From Cryptomeria japonica (lineage: Eukaryota; Streptophyta; Pinopsida; Cupressales; Cupressaceae): 64,000 bases of DNA. The notes under the pieces were generated by a model, which made no database searches, had not been told where the DNA came from, and worked only from the letters and a program-made list of their open reading frames with translations. Both the position numbers and the translations under genes were made by a program. Of this stretch, positions 1 through 14,119 are shown one piece after another. Every line of letters starts with the position of its first letter. The stretch's first letter is position 1. Location of the stretch: positions 477,561,657 to 477,625,656 of the forward strand of contig NC_081412.1 of assembly GCF_030272615.1 (NCBI RefSeq). Direction: 5' to 3'.

Positions 1-1859
<1,859 letters not shown>

Positions 1860-2608
1860 TCTTCACCCTATTATTAATCAGAGGGGTCTTGCAGTTGAGC
1901 AGACCCGGAGATGTAGCCCACTAGGGGTGAACTCCGATATCATTTCGATGTTATGTGATGTTTATGTTCTTATGTTTCCTTTTAATTTAGCATGTATGGA
2001 TGACACTATGTTAAAATGTATAATGTGGATTAGATGAAGTTAATCTTAAATGCATGTATGTAGTCATCTTATTAAATGCAATAATTTGGATCATGAAAGA
2101 ATGTGGATTTGAATAATGAAATGTATTTCGTTGTTGATAATGCAATTGAGTATGCATGGAAAGTATTCGTTAGTTTATAATTAAATTAAAGTATGTAATG
2201 AAATTAGATGCATGACTCATGTTTTAATGAAAGTTTGAGCGTAATGTATGGTTAAATTGTAATGGGTGAACTTAATCATGTTATATATAGTTTTAACCTT
2301 AATGGATGAACTCATCATGTTATCTATAATTTTAATTTACCGAACGAATGATATCCTTGTTTAAAGTAATATCTTGTCATTAAGTTAATCAACTTAATTG
2401 GATTAATTAGCATCAGTTGAGTTAGGTGTTGAATTAAGTAATCACATTGGGAAACTCTTTAGGTGTTATTGAAGTCTTTTATTGTGTTATCTGAACTTAT
2501 GATATCTCATTGTATCAGTATGTCGTGTTTAAATTTTATTTTTTTAAATTCCCTTCCATTCTTGTGTTTTAGCTTAATCCCTTCGGGGTTTCCTAGCGGG
2601 GCATTACA
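1860..2608 (+). repeat. LTR remnant, Ty3/gypsy-like, right end
   Basis: The right boundary at 2599-2608 reads GGGGCATTACA after the phrase CTTCGGGGTTTCCTAGC. This is the kind of end found on plant Ty3/gypsy LTRs that begin TGTAATGCCCC (family knowledge, recalled). No primer-binding site follows, so this is a 3' LTR or a solo LTR. The left end is not defined and may lie well to the left. No partner LTR is in the window. Confidence 0.4.
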
Positions 2609-2617
2609 AAATTCATG

Positions 2618-3572
2618 AACTAACTAATAATGGTTAAGAAAGTAATAGTAATTTAATGGATGCACAAATGAATGAGTTTAATCTAATTGAAAGAAAGTAT
2701 AGGAGAGTCACACTACCTCAAGCGACTGACATGAGGAATGAAATCTCTAGAAAGTAACAGTACACTAGCTTAAGGTGTAGTAATTATTATTCATTCAGGA
2801 GTTCAACAATAACAAAAATACTCATAGAGTTTTAGAAAAACCTAGTCTGCAATATCATATTGATTATCTATTAATTGATTGAAAGAAAATTGTATATTGT
2901 AACAAAAGACAAAACTTGAACATAACTCCCCCTTTTAAACAATTTGAGAGAGAGTGGAGCATTTAAACTCTACAACTAATCTTAAAAATGTGTCAGATAC
3001 CTTGTATTATTGAGGATGACTTATAAAAACTATAACAACAACTAAATTAACATGAGTTGTTCCAAACAAACACTTTTATTTGGTGGTGACACAAAGCCAA
3101 AAACGTGCACAAATATATTAAACTAAATTTATCAGGCACAACCTCATCATTTTCCATGATGCTATAAACTCTCCATGTTTGTTGGGTAGATAGACAAAGT
3201 CAATCAAAGACCCAACATGATCACTCTGTCCTATCTAACCTTTAACTACTTCCACACAAACAAATAGGATGAACCTCCTTGGTTGTAAATGAACAATGAC
3301 CTCTCAAGCTATGGGCTAGCTAAAGTTCCTTCAAGCATAGTGTTAGTCCTTTACAACGTGCATCTATCCATGTAAATTATCCTATACAACATATTGACAA
3401 TATTCCAATTATTAAAACACATAGCATAATTCATATCAACATGTCATATATATACTATAAAATAGGTGATAATATGGTTCAAAGGATAATAAAAGTGTAT
3501 AATAAGTCTAATAAGTTTGATTAAAGTAATGGGAAATAAGTAAAAACCAAGATAATCCCAAGAGTCATCACA
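2618..3572 (-). repeat. Probable 3' LTR of a minus-strand gypsy element
   Basis: Read on the minus strand, the sequence just right of 3572 is a purine-rich stretch ending AAGTTGGAGGG, directly followed by TGTGATGACTC. This looks like a polypurine tract next to an LTR start, as in Tat-lineage gypsy elements (recalled similarity). The internal part from 3573 to 3918 would be the 3' untranslated end of that element and is cut off by the element starting at 3919. The left LTR limit near 2618 (TG...) is a guess. Confidence 0.35.
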
Positions 3573-3918
3573 CCCTCCAACTTTTCACTTTGCTTGTCCT
3601 TGCAAACTAGTTCCTAAGATTAAACCCTTAGACATATAGCATGCAGTCTATGGTCTTTGTAACTCCAAGAAGCAACTATAAATAAAAACCTTTGCCTTCT
3701 ATTAACTACTCCTAGCAATCATTTTCCTTTATTACATCAAACATTTGTCTTCCCATCCAATAAGGTACTAGGTAGAGAAGAAGAGGATGAAATATGAGTG
3801 GAATCCAAGATGATTTTGTATCCCTCAAGGCTTTCATATATTGGCAATGCTCTTAACTATAGGGCATTGAAATTATAAAGAGAATGTAGTTCATTCATTT
3901 GAGTTCTTGGGACAATTT

Positions 3919-5309
3919 TGTAATGTCCCCTTCTCTCTAGTATTTAGACATTTGTGGAGTTTGGCCTATTATTTGACCCTCATAGGCTAAGGAGTTGATG
4001 AGAGGGTCATCTTGGAAGTTGTTTGTGGCTTCACATATTATTTTGCATGGTTTTATGGTGAGATAATGTGTTCTCATGTATGATGTCACATGTGCACTTT
4101 ATATTTTAGAAATATTTTAATATTTACTAAAGTGCAATTAAAAGATTATTTTAAGGAGGTAAGTAAATATTATTTTATTAAAATAGAATCTTCTATAAGG
4201 AGGCCAATTCATGACTAGGAAAAGGATAAAAAGGGGATGAGCTTCACGTTTTGGGCATCAAATACTGGACATCTTCTTGTGTTATGAACTTGTGGAGCCA
4301 AAGGTTTCTGCAAATTAATGGCATTGGGAATGATGCCTCCCTTTGATTTGCATAATTGAGGTGGTGAAAGAACCTTCAAAGGGTTGCAATTGTGAGTTAA
4401 GGATACCCTAGTCCTTCATGCTTGAGTTTATGGTGATTGGCAACAACATTCATGGTAGCTGATTTGGGAGAATACTTTAGCTTATTGGAGAAATGACTTT
4501 CATGCTTGCATCTAAATATTAAGAAAGGATAGGTGATTCCTTAGGGTACATTAGAGGTGAATTAGAGGAGGAATCAGTCACATAAAAGGTTTGATTTTAC
4601 AAGGTTCTAATAGACCCATGATTTTGCTCATAACTCCTAGTTTGTGCATTGATTTCCCTATTGGATTGGAGCGCTCACCTTAGGGGAATCCCACGCTGCA
4701 TTTTGATGCTTAGAAGGGGACATACAAGCTAGAGTTTATTTGTTATTTTACTTCATATCAGAACATAGGTGATTTTGAAGAAAGGGTTGATTAGCATAAA
4801 GAAAGCATGAGTATCGATATTGCTTACTTCTTCATCCTCACACCTAGGTGATTCATCCAGGTTCTTTTTGGTATTGTTTTCATTGATTTTTCAGTCATGT
4901 ATGCATGAATTAGTGGCTGCCAATAGTCAAAAAAAAATGAATCATAGTTTGTGTAAGCCAAGAGTCTTGGTAATTTCTTAATCACTTGTAATCAAGATTG
5001 CATTGAATAAATGTCAGTTGTGAACTCTATATGCATTGTATAAGTTGTTCAAATCTAAGGATGTATGACAATTATTTGACAAAATGTCAATTATCTGAAT
5101 AGGATGATCGTATTTTTTCTTATTCAATAATTTATTTCAATTAATTGCATTAATATATTCCTACAAGAAAACCAAAGGAAACTACATAATGTGCAGAATT
5201 ATACTAGTTGTCCAAAACTACATAACACACAAGTTATTTAGTCTGAAAACTATAACAACAGGTTGCAGGTTATCAGACAATTGTTTGTCAATATTCCCTA
5301 AACATTTCA
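3919..5309 (+). repeat. 5' LTR (1391 bp)
   Basis: Starts TGTAATGTCCCCTTCTC and ends ...ACATTTCA, just before the primer-binding site. It aligns over its full length with 7430-8827, with scattered substitutions and small indels. Confidence 0.85.
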
Positions 5310-5310
5310 A

Positions 5311-5323
5311 TGGTATTAGAGCT
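5311..5323 (+). other. Primer-binding site, initiator-Met tRNA type
   Basis: TGGTATTAGAGCT lies one base after the LTR end. It differs at one base from the common TGGTATCAGAGC complement of the plant initiator methionine tRNA 3' end. Confidence 0.8.
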
Positions 5324-5601
5324 ATCATCCTATCATCCTGTGTTGATGATTGCAAGAGATATCGGGTATTATAATAGGGAATAAAGAAGACAACAATACC
5401 AAAATCCACAAGTGCCAGACGTAGACAAATTTTTTAGAAGCTTTGAGGGAAAGGGATAATGGAAAAATGAGGAAGACAAGGATGCAAGAGTAATGGACCT
5501 TTGACCAATTCATGAATCAAAGGAATAGGATGAATGGTGGAAGGAATGATCATTATTCTCCACCAAGGATAGATTATTAGTAAGCTATTGGTAAGATCAC
5601 A

Positions 5602-6330
5602 ATGCCATATTTTGATGGAAGTAATAAGTGTACAACTAGGACATGGGTGCAAAAACTTGATAACTATTTGTCTTAAAAACTTGATAACTATTTGTCATTA
5701 AGACTAGTTCTTGAAGAGGATGCCATAAGGTTTGCTACACTACATTTAAAAGTGGCTTCTCATGAGTGGTGGTACCATGGTTTGATTAATCTTGGTCACA
5801 ATCTCATTACCATATATGATGAATTTACTAATAGGCTGATTGAAAGATTTCATGTCAAGGACATTGAAGTAAGCTTTGTGAGTTGGCACAATTAAACCAA
5901 CATGGATCTCTTAAAGCATATGTTGCTGATTTTCAACAATTATCAGTCATGGTTCCTAACATTAGTGAAATAAGATTGGTTTTCTTGTTCATGGAAGGTT
6001 TGCTGGAGCCACTAAGATGCTTGTTGAAAGCTTTTGACCCACCTACACTACAAGAATAAATGAAGAAGGATAGAAGTATGGAGTTCGTAGCACCAAAAAG
6101 CAAGAGTTCACAAAAAGAAGTTCCTTCTACTAGCAATGAGAGTCCTCAACAACTTGCTGATAAGAAAAAGAAATCAGCAACCATGATGGATGACGAGACA
6201 TAGGAATAATTAAGGAGAAAGAAATTATGTTTTTGGTGCAAAGAGTCTTCCAGCAAGGAGCATGATTTCCCTTTGAGGCCTAAGGGAAAGGCAAATCGCA
6301 CAATGTGGATGTATTATGAGGATCCTGATT
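5602..6330 (+). pseudogene. gag: Gag-like fragment with decayed zinc knuckle
   Basis: Translation from the ATG at 5602 begins MPYFDGSNK and continues through WVQKLDNYLS, AIRFATLHLKVASHEWWYHG and EFTNRLIERFHVKD. This is the pattern of plant Ty3/gypsy capsid domains (Retrotrans_gag family, recalled). A 24-bp in-frame tandem duplication at 5651-5698 introduces a TAA stop, and further stops follow near 5893 and 6058. Near 6225-6275 a nucleocapsid-like CFWC...EHDF motif appears. The last cysteine expected of a CCHC knuckle is a phenylalanine here. The gene is not functional as read. Confidence 0.75.
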
Positions 6331-6415
6331 CTAAAACTATGGATCAGCCAACTACTTTAGAGGATGATTAGGGTGAAAAAATTTCAAAATAATTTGGGCC
6401 AAATGGGAATCTCTC

Positions 6416-7147
6416 CTATGGCATTATTTGTTGACGAATAGGATGAGGTTACTTTTCAATTCAGAGGAACGATCAATGGACAGTGTTGCATTTCTCTACT
6501 TGACACTGGAGAAGAGCGTAATTTTATTGATGAGGGATTCGTGGCAAAGTGCAAATTGCAAACAGAGGATATCAATGGATTTAGAGTTAAAGTTGTAGAT
6601 AAATATACCCTCATGTGCACTAGACGGATAGGTAATCTCACAGTTGAATGATTATGAGCTTCAAGCTGATTTCTATATGGTCAACATGGGTGTAGTGGAC
6701 ATAGTTTTGGGCATGAAATGGCTCCAAGACATTGGAGTATTTACCCTCAACATACCTAAGTTAGAAATGAAATTTGAATTGACTGACAAGACTTATGTGT
6801 TGAGGGGAATTGCATATGGGAGCCTGCATTCTATTTCTCTTTGTAGGAAGAGGAGCGGGAAGAGAGAACATGTATTTATTCAAGAGAAGCATGAGATGAT
6901 TGAAAATCCATTGTTCAAAGTTGATGCTACATGGCTATATGATAATCCACTCTATGATTTAGATGTTGATCACTCTCTTGATTTTAGTCCTAATAGTGAT
7001 GTTTGGGATCTTTCTAGTGCATTAGAATTTCAAACAGGACTCATGGAGGGAATTTCAGAAGTGTACATAGTGAGGAATTACACAAATTCACATTTGATCC
7101 TCATGTACATGACTTATTTCAAATGCACGATTCAGGGGTGCTTGTGA
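6416..7147 (+). pseudogene. pro: Retropepsin-like protease fragment plus unknown tail
   Basis: One frame from about 6416 holds VTFQFRGTINGQCC and then LLDTGEERNFI, matching the active-site triad region (DTG) of retroviral-type aspartic proteases. After a frameshift near 6640 the sequence resumes with ADFYMVNMGVVDIVLGMKWL, the usual protease C-terminal region (VxLGMxWL). The remaining ~100 residues (from about 6840) are acidic and match nothing I know. Reverse transcriptase would normally follow but does not. Confidence 0.75.
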
Positions 7148-7429
7148 TGGATAGTTTATTTGATAGCTCACTTTATGTAGAAATTGGAAGCAAGTATGGA
7201 CAGTCTCTTGACTTGTTTCCTCTTGAGGTTTATACTCCATGGACACTTGATGAGGTGATTGATTTGGTTCAACAGATTTAGTTGGATGAACTTGTATTAT
7301 AGGAGCTAATTCATGATGACAAGGACATTACACAGATTTCTCTTGGGATCCAGGTGGAGTGATTCTTCAGAAGGTTTTCTTTGACTAGTAGAGATTGCTT
7401 GGGGACAAGCAATTTCAAGGAGGGCAGAT
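7148..7429 (+). other. 3' internal region with polypurine tract
   Basis: A broken reading frame (DSLFDSSLYVEIGSKYG, with stops) runs towards GGGGACAAGC and ends in a purine-rich AAGGAGGGCAGA directly before the LTR at 7430. That last stretch is the likely plus-strand priming site. Confidence 0.6.
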
Positions 7430-8827
7430 TGTAATGTCCCCTTCTCCCTAGTATTCAGACATCCTTAGAGTTTGGCCTATTATTTGACCCTCATAGGCCA
7501 AGGAGTTGATGAGAGGGTTGTCTTGGTAGTTACTTGTGGCTTCACATATTCTTTTACATGGTTTTATGATGAGATAATGTGTTCTCACATATGATGTCAT
7601 GCCTGCACTTTATATTTTAGAAATATTTTAATATTTATGAAAGTGTGATTAAAATATTATTTTAAGGAGGTAATTAAATATTATTTTATTAAAATAGAAT
7701 CTTCTAGAAGGAGGTAAATTCATGAGTGGGGAAGGGATAAAAAGAGGACGAGCTTAATGTTGTGGGCATCAAATATTGGACATCTTCTTGTGTTATGAAC
7801 TTGTGGAGCCAAGGGTTTCTGCAAATTAATGGTCATTGGGAACAATACCTCCCTTTGATTCGCATAACTGATGTGATGAAAGATCCTCTGAAGGCTTGCA
7901 ATTGTGAGTGAAGGATACCTCAGTTCTTCATACTTGAGTTTATGGTGGTTGACAACAACATTCATGGTAGTTGATTCGGGAGAATACTTCATCTTATTGG
8001 AGAAATGATTTGCATGCTTGCATCTAAATATTGAGAAAGGATAGGGAATTCCTTAGGGCACATTGGAGGTGAAATTGGAGGAGGAATCAATTGCATAATA
8101 GGTCTGATACAAGGTTCTACCAAACCCACAATTTTGCTCATAACTCCTAGTTTGTGCATTGATTTCCCTATTGGATTGGAGCGCTCACCTTAGGGGAAGC
8201 CCACGATGAATTTTGATTCTTAGAAGGGGACATACAAGCTAGAGTTTATTTGTTATTTTCCTTCATATCAAAATAGGGGAAATTTTGAAGAAAGGGTTGA
8301 TTGGCATAAAGAAAGCATAAGGAGTATCGATATTGCTTGCTTCTTCATCCTCACACCTAGGCGATTCATCCAGGTTCTTTTTGGCATTTTTTTATTGAGT
8401 TTTCAGTCATGTGTGCATGAATTAGTGGCTTCCAATAGTACTCAGAAAATTATAAATCATATTTTGAGTAAGCTGAGAGTCTTGGCCATTTCTTAAGCAC
8501 TTGTAATCAGGACTGTATTGAATAAATAAGTCAATTGCGAACTCTATATGTGTTGTATAAGTTGTTCAAATCTAAGGATGCATGACAATTGTTTGACAAA
8601 ATGCCAATTAGTTGAATAGGATGATGGTATGCTTTCTTACTTGGTAATTTATTTCAATTCATTGCATTAATATGTTCCTACAAGAAAACCAAATGAAACT
8701 TCATAACACACAAAATTATACTAGTTGTCCAAAACTACATAACATGCAAGTTATTCAGTCTGAAAACTAGAATAGTAGGTTGTAGATTATCAGACAACTA
8801 TTTGTCAATATTCCCTACACATTTTCA
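7430..8827 (+). repeat. 3' LTR (1398 bp)
   Basis: Begins TGTAATGTCCCCTTCTC and ends ...CACATTTTCA. It is the direct repeat of 3919-5309. Confidence 0.85.
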
Positions 8828-8880
8828 ATCATATAACAATAGGAAATATTACAAATTTTGACCACCTGTGTTGACAATGT

Positions 8881-9793
8881 TGTTGAATATGAATATTCGA
8901 GCAACTGAGAGGGGGGGGGTGAATCAGTTGACAACAAATTTATCAATTTTAACTTTAATGCACAGATCTAGAATATTGAGTAGAATTAATATAATTAAGA
9001 AGTGCATCCAAAAGTTAAATCAAACATAAGAAACACTAGAATTTATGTGGAAATCCCAAGGGAAAAGCCACGTAGAATGTTAATTCTCAATATATGAACA
9101 TCGATTAAGGTGACACCGATTAAGTTGATTTTTATAATAGGTGGCTCACTACCAATGTTCTCACTATGAGTGGGCTCACTTCTAAATACAAATGGGCTCA
9201 CTACCTTTAGAGGCTTAGTGTCAAAGAAGAAAGAAAGAAAAAAAGAATCCACCACAAGTAAAACACAGTATATACTATCAGATCTTCTTCTGATAAATAT
9301 CTCATGCAATCACTGGATTCCTTCTATCTCACATGTCTTCAACACAAAAATCCATATATGAAAACATCAAAAATCAAACTCCTATATATACTATATTTGG
9401 AAATTATAATTCTTAATGTCGACTAAGATAGAGATCAAAATAGGTCTCCACTAAACATTCTGATGGTCATAAGGAAGAAAAAGTGAACCATATCATACCG
9501 CTCCTCCTTGAATGAGTCAACATGCTACATCTAATACCAAAGCCAGATCTAAAACATATCTACATGTTATATCCTTAATATCTAGTATAAGGCCTCAAGC
9601 TCCAGATCATGCCAGACCTAAAGATAATACAAGAAAACATTTATCAAGATGCCAAACACATCTGGTGAAACTAGGAAACCATCAACTGCACGATATACCT
9701 AAACTAAATACTCCTGCCAAATCATACCACATCCAGACTTAATTTGGACCTAAGGAATCAAAATCAATGATAACACATGAAGCAATTCTAACA
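8881..9793 (-). repeat. 3' LTR of a truncated minus-strand copia element
   Basis: On the plus strand the LTR begins TGTTGAATATGAATATTCG and ends ...TTCTAACA. A C-rich/G-rich box (CTGAGAGGGGGGGGGGTGAATCA at 8905-8925 read as a G run) sits near the TG end, which is the U5 side of the minus-strand element. It matches the boxes in four other LTRs of this window. The bases after 9793 read ATCTCCCCCTTTG, a polypurine tract on the minus strand. No matching 5' LTR is present. Confidence 0.75.
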
Positions 9794-10783
9794 ATCTCCC
9801 CCTTTGTCATTGATGGCAACATCCATCGACAACAATCAACGAAAGATCATCATTGAGTGCACAACTATTTCTCTCTCCCCCTTTGACAGCAATGACAAAG
9901 GTGGTCAACACTCACCCTAAGAAACCCACTCGTCCTCCCCCTGAGAGGAAGCACATCAGCATTAGTCCAGAAAAGAATGCACATGCTACTCATTGGACCA
10001 ATGCATATTTGAAATGCACATTAGTTGAAACTAGTAGAGGGTAATACCCCTAACTTCTGCCAGAGATACTCAAAAGTATCTTTGCATAACACCTTTATGA
10101 AAATATCTACAATCTACTCCTTTGTGAGAACATACTCAAGTCTAACCTCATTATCTAGAACTTTCTCCCTCAAGAAGTGATACCTGATAGATATATGCTT
10201 TGTTTTGGAATGTTATATGAAATTCTTGGAAATGTTTATTGCACTAGTATTATCACACATGATTGGGATAAGGTCATCAAATTTCACATGAATGTCCTTC
10301 AAAGTTTTCTTCATCCATAAAATATGAGTGCAATAAGAAGATGTCGCAATGTACTCTGCTTCATTCATAGATAAGGACATATAATCTTTATTTTTGCTTG
10401 ACCAAGCAACTAATCGGGAGCCAAGAAAGAATTATCCTCCACTTGTGCTTTTTCCGTTATCAACACTTCTAGCCCAGTCTGCATCTATGTAAGTTGTGAG
10501 ATTAAAATCTGAATTTCTAGGATACGACAAATCAAACTCTTTTGTACCTTTAAGAATTTTGAAATCCTTTTCACTTCCACAACATGTGATTATTTCGGTT
10601 CTTGCTAAAACCTTGCTGCCAAACATACTGCATACATGATATCCGGTTTGTTAGTAGTCAAATATAACAGTCATCCAATCAATGACCTATATCGACTTGC
10701 ATTTGTCTTAGGATATTTATCTTTCTTAGTTAACTTACATATGGTAGTCATAGGTGTACATACCAGTTTGGAGCAGGGATAAC
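9794..10783 (-). pseudogene. pol: Copia pol 3' fragment: RT end and RNase H
   Basis: The minus strand holds a Ty1/copia RNase H start at 10432-10626, with FKILKGTKEF, then TTYIDADWARSVDNGKSTSG. This corresponds to the family motif around TDADWAG...RKSTSG. Homology to the copia element at 47996-54478 continues on both sides: 10100-10430 covers the RNase H end and 10630-10780 the RT end (compare 49600-49760). Stops and frameshifts interrupt it. The gypsy LTR at 10784 cuts it off, and the missing upstream part is not found beyond 20916. Confidence 0.8.
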
Positions 10784-11783
10784 TGTATACACCTAAAAAT
10801 GGTCTAAAGATAATTAATTAAATAAGCAATTATTTAATTAATCTCCCCTCCCCAATTTAATTGAATTCACTAAGCAATTTGATTAAATCTCTCATTCATC
10901 TACTTATTAATAAATCTAAGGATTTATTTAATAGGTTCATTTCATTTCATCCCCTTTAATTAATTAATTCTCTCCATCCAAAATCATTTCTTCTAAATCC
11001 TTAATTAATTAAAACAAATCAAATTCATGAGTTGATGAGATTAATTATCCTTTTCATATTATTTGAATTTTTAAATTCAAATTCTCCTAACTTCTACCAC
11101 TCCTAAACCTAACCCATTCTACCTGCCACCATGTCCCCTTTCATCCAACATCTTCTAGAACCTTTGTGACACTTGTCACTAAGTGTTCCCTTTCATCCAA
11201 CTCCTTCTAGAAGCTTCTTGACACTTGTCACCATAGAGATGACAGATGTTCCCTTTAATCCAACCCCCTTTGCTATCCTCCTCCAATTTAACCATTGATA
11301 TCTTCAAATCAATCTTGACCATTGATTCTTGCCACATCACCCCTAGCCTTAGAAAATCCTATAAATAGACCTTATTTTGAGCAATATGCATCCCATCTCA
11401 TTCGTAGCTTAAGCATTGTTACTATAGGCATCTAGCTTCTAGTTTATCATTTCTTAGCAATGTTATCATGCTCAATCTTAGCCTAATTGCATCTTAATAT
11501 TAGTTTATTTTCTAGATCAATCATGAACTCATATAGCTTAATCATGCTATTCTTTCTAGATCATGCATTTTCAGCATTCAAATCCTCCATCTAAGTGTAG
11601 TCAAGTCACTGGAATATGCATAATCAGATTTGAGAGCATTTTCATACTCACATTTACTAGGAGGCAATAAGTCGATTAGTTATGGTTTTGTCTTTCTTTG
11701 ATTTAAATCTTCTAACCATGCTTGTAATGATTTATTGAGTGCATTATGGTTACAGGCACAGGTACACTTCACAGAGCATGACA
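10784..11783 (+). repeat. 5' LTR of the Tat-like element (1000 bp)
   Basis: Starts TGTATACACCTAAAAATGG and ends ...GAGCATGACA. A TATAAATA box at 11360-11367 marks the likely promoter, so transcription should start about 25-35 bp downstream. Confidence 0.85.
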
Positions 11784-11786
11784 TTA

Positions 11787-11804
11787 TGGCGCCCACCATG
11801 GGGC
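11787..11804 (+). other. Primer-binding site, TGGCGCC type
   Basis: TGGCGCCCACCATGGGGC lies three bases after the LTR end. TGGCGCC-beginning sites are usual in Tat and Athila gypsy lineages (recalled). I do not assign the priming tRNA. Confidence 0.7.
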
Positions 11805-14119
11805 TGAAATCATCATTTTCGGCCTCTTAATCCTCAGCAAACATCTTCTATGTCCGGCTCTGGTGCAAAAATTCATGCGAGTTGCCTTTTCAGCTCATAC
11901 GAACTTCCTTTTAGCTTCAAAAGACACTTCATCTTGACTTGTACTAGGTATAATTCTTACTCGTACGAGCTTTTACATTAAAAATTCTTTATTCATTCTA
12001 GCTCATTCCTGTATTGTACGAGTTGATTTTCATTGTCGTACTAGAGCTAATTCTATTTCGTATGAATTTTTGGCTTCAAAATCTTATGTCGTACGAGTCT
12101 ACTTTTATTCCTGTGCGAAATCTAAATTTGTGTTGTACTAAATGGTAAATAATGTCGTACAAGTTTCTACATCTCTAATTTTTTTGATAAACTGCAAATT
12201 AGAGACCTTTCCAATGAGTTAAACAATTCATAATTTTGAGTCCCGAGCAGAAAGTTATGCCTATTTGAAGTTAGGATAAAATTTCATATAGTTTTTTCTG
12301 AGAATTTCCTAGTTTGGATCACTAATGCTAATCTTGTTATGTCTATGAGATGTTTGCAGCCTAACTCTTTTCTGCAGGACGCTTGTCAAAGATAAATTCA
12401 AAACACAATCATGACTACTAATGGATCTATTTTGTAGGTTGCCTAAGGATTCAACAAAAACTTTGTGTATTCTTTAAGATTTTTAGGCACACTTCAATTT
12501 GGGCTTAAAGAAATGAACTATCATGTCTTATGTGCTTGTGATGATAGGCGAGTATGCTCTCACCTTTCTTAGGTGATCAGAAAGCTAGACTCATCTTTTT
12601 ACTTTCATTAGTGCATCTCTTTAGTAGGCCTGCCCTCCTGAGGAGTTATTAACTCTTAGCCCTTAAGGTTGGTGAGAGGGGAACAACCTAAGTGGGAATG
12701 GCTAACGCCAAGTAATCCAACCCACTATTAAATAAATGTGTTTTTGATGAAAATCAAAGCAACGACAGTGCTCGGGAATAGCTCTCCTCCGTACCTTCGG
12801 GTATATCAAACCTTTGTTTTCAAGGCTGGGAGACCTCTTAATTGAGTTTATACCCGGACACGTCGAACGAATCCCTTACTAGTGTCGATTAAAATAGAAG
12901 CTACCCGATTCACCTCCTAAAGGGTGATAATCTTTGTGCAAGAGAGATAGTAACTCTCCCAAGACACTTGCCATATCGTGCCCCCATTAGCGTTTTTAGT
13001 CGGATAATACGACGTTGAGAATCCATTGTGTGAGACTCAGTGGCCGTATTCTAATTAGCTATTGGGTGTGTACCTAAGTCAACAAGCAAAGGTTTTCATT
13101 CTTAGCCAACTTCCTTAGGGTTTAGCTTGATTGAGAGTCATGTATCACATCATGTGTTTGCTATGTATTCATTCCTAAATTGAAAAATCAGACACTTAAA
13201 ACTGGAAAACCAAAGTAAAACATCATCAGAATTCAAAGATCAAAATCAACAAAACAAACAATTTTTATCTCTGTTCAAATACCTGTTGTACGAGTCATAA
13301 TCTCTGTCAGACAAGTTAACTTGCATAAAATCATTTGTCATACTATCTGCTATCCTGTGTTGTACAAGTCATCAGTTTTGTCGTATAGTCCATAATCCCA
13401 AGTCGTACGAGTTGTTGTTGTTTATATGAGAAACTTTGTTCTGTCGTATGGCTCTGTATCTTGTGTCATCCTAAGCTGAATCTTATGTCGTACAAAACTC
13501 TGCATCTGTCAGTCCAGAACTGTGTCTTACATGCCTATTTCAGATTTATCATTTCTGCCTAATCAATTTGTAGTAAACATAAACACCTGTTATCTGTCAA
13601 TCCATTCTTAGATTGTCTTCTTGGTTTGCTTGGTCAAGTATCATCCGTCAAAATCAGACTTTAGAAAATATGCACCTCAAGATTTTCAAGTGCTCACCCC
13701 CAACAAGTTCAAAATCTAAACATCTCAAAGTGCACTATCACCCTTTTTGATAAACTAATCACTCAAACATAGTTTCTCATCAAGATCAATCATCCTTTAT
13801 CATGAAACTGAAATGTTTAGTCAGGATAACCTTGTCCCACATCGTAGGATAGATCATTCCTACTGGACTTGGTTCTTATCAAATCACCATCATTGCACTC
13901 CTAAACTGAAGATCGAAAAACTTGCAAACTTTTAAACACTTGAACCATCTTTTAGTGTCATATCACTCTATTGCCTTGACATTAACTATTGATCACTTAC
14001 GCAAAACAACCTTTTGGACAATCGAATCTTAAGCAAAATAACACACAATGCCCATTTTAATAAGAGCGTAGAGACATAGGATCACTGAAACATTTGAAAT
14101 AGCTGAAAACCATATCAAC
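11805..14119 (+). other. Long leader with CGTACGAG words; no gag capsid
   Basis: About 2.3 kb between the primer-binding site and the first ORF. The stretches 11870-12170 and 13280-13500 are sprinkled with variants of GTCGTACGAGT (for example 11961, 12016, 12088, 12154, 13401). The segment 12600-13130 is less AT-rich and contains phrases such as GAACAACCTAAGTGGGAATG, which look like a conserved leader. I could not read a capsid domain in any frame. Confidence 0.6.

Larger units (their letters stand above)
3919..8827 (+). mobile_element. Gag-protease-only LTR retrotransposon (Ty3/gypsy-like)
   Basis: Two direct LTRs (3919-5309 and 7430-8827) flank a 2.1-kb interior. A primer-binding site follows the left LTR and a purine-rich tract precedes the right one. 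The interior has only gag-like and aspartic-protease-like remains. There is no room for, and no trace of, reverse transcriptase, RNase H or integrase, so the element is a non-autonomous derivative or an internal deletion. A 5-bp target duplication is not obvious at the outer borders (AATTT left, ATCAT right). The LTRs differ at many positions, which suggests an old insertion. Confidence 0.8.

Noticed and set aside
6046-6056. CACTACAAGAA, similar to a CACTA transposon end
   Set aside because: It lies within the gag frame of the gypsy element and no matching inverted end is seen nearby.
7430-8827. 5-bp target duplication around the 3919-8827 element
   Set aside because: The bases outside the LTRs (AATTT left, ATCAT right) do not match; shifting the borders by one or two bases does not help.
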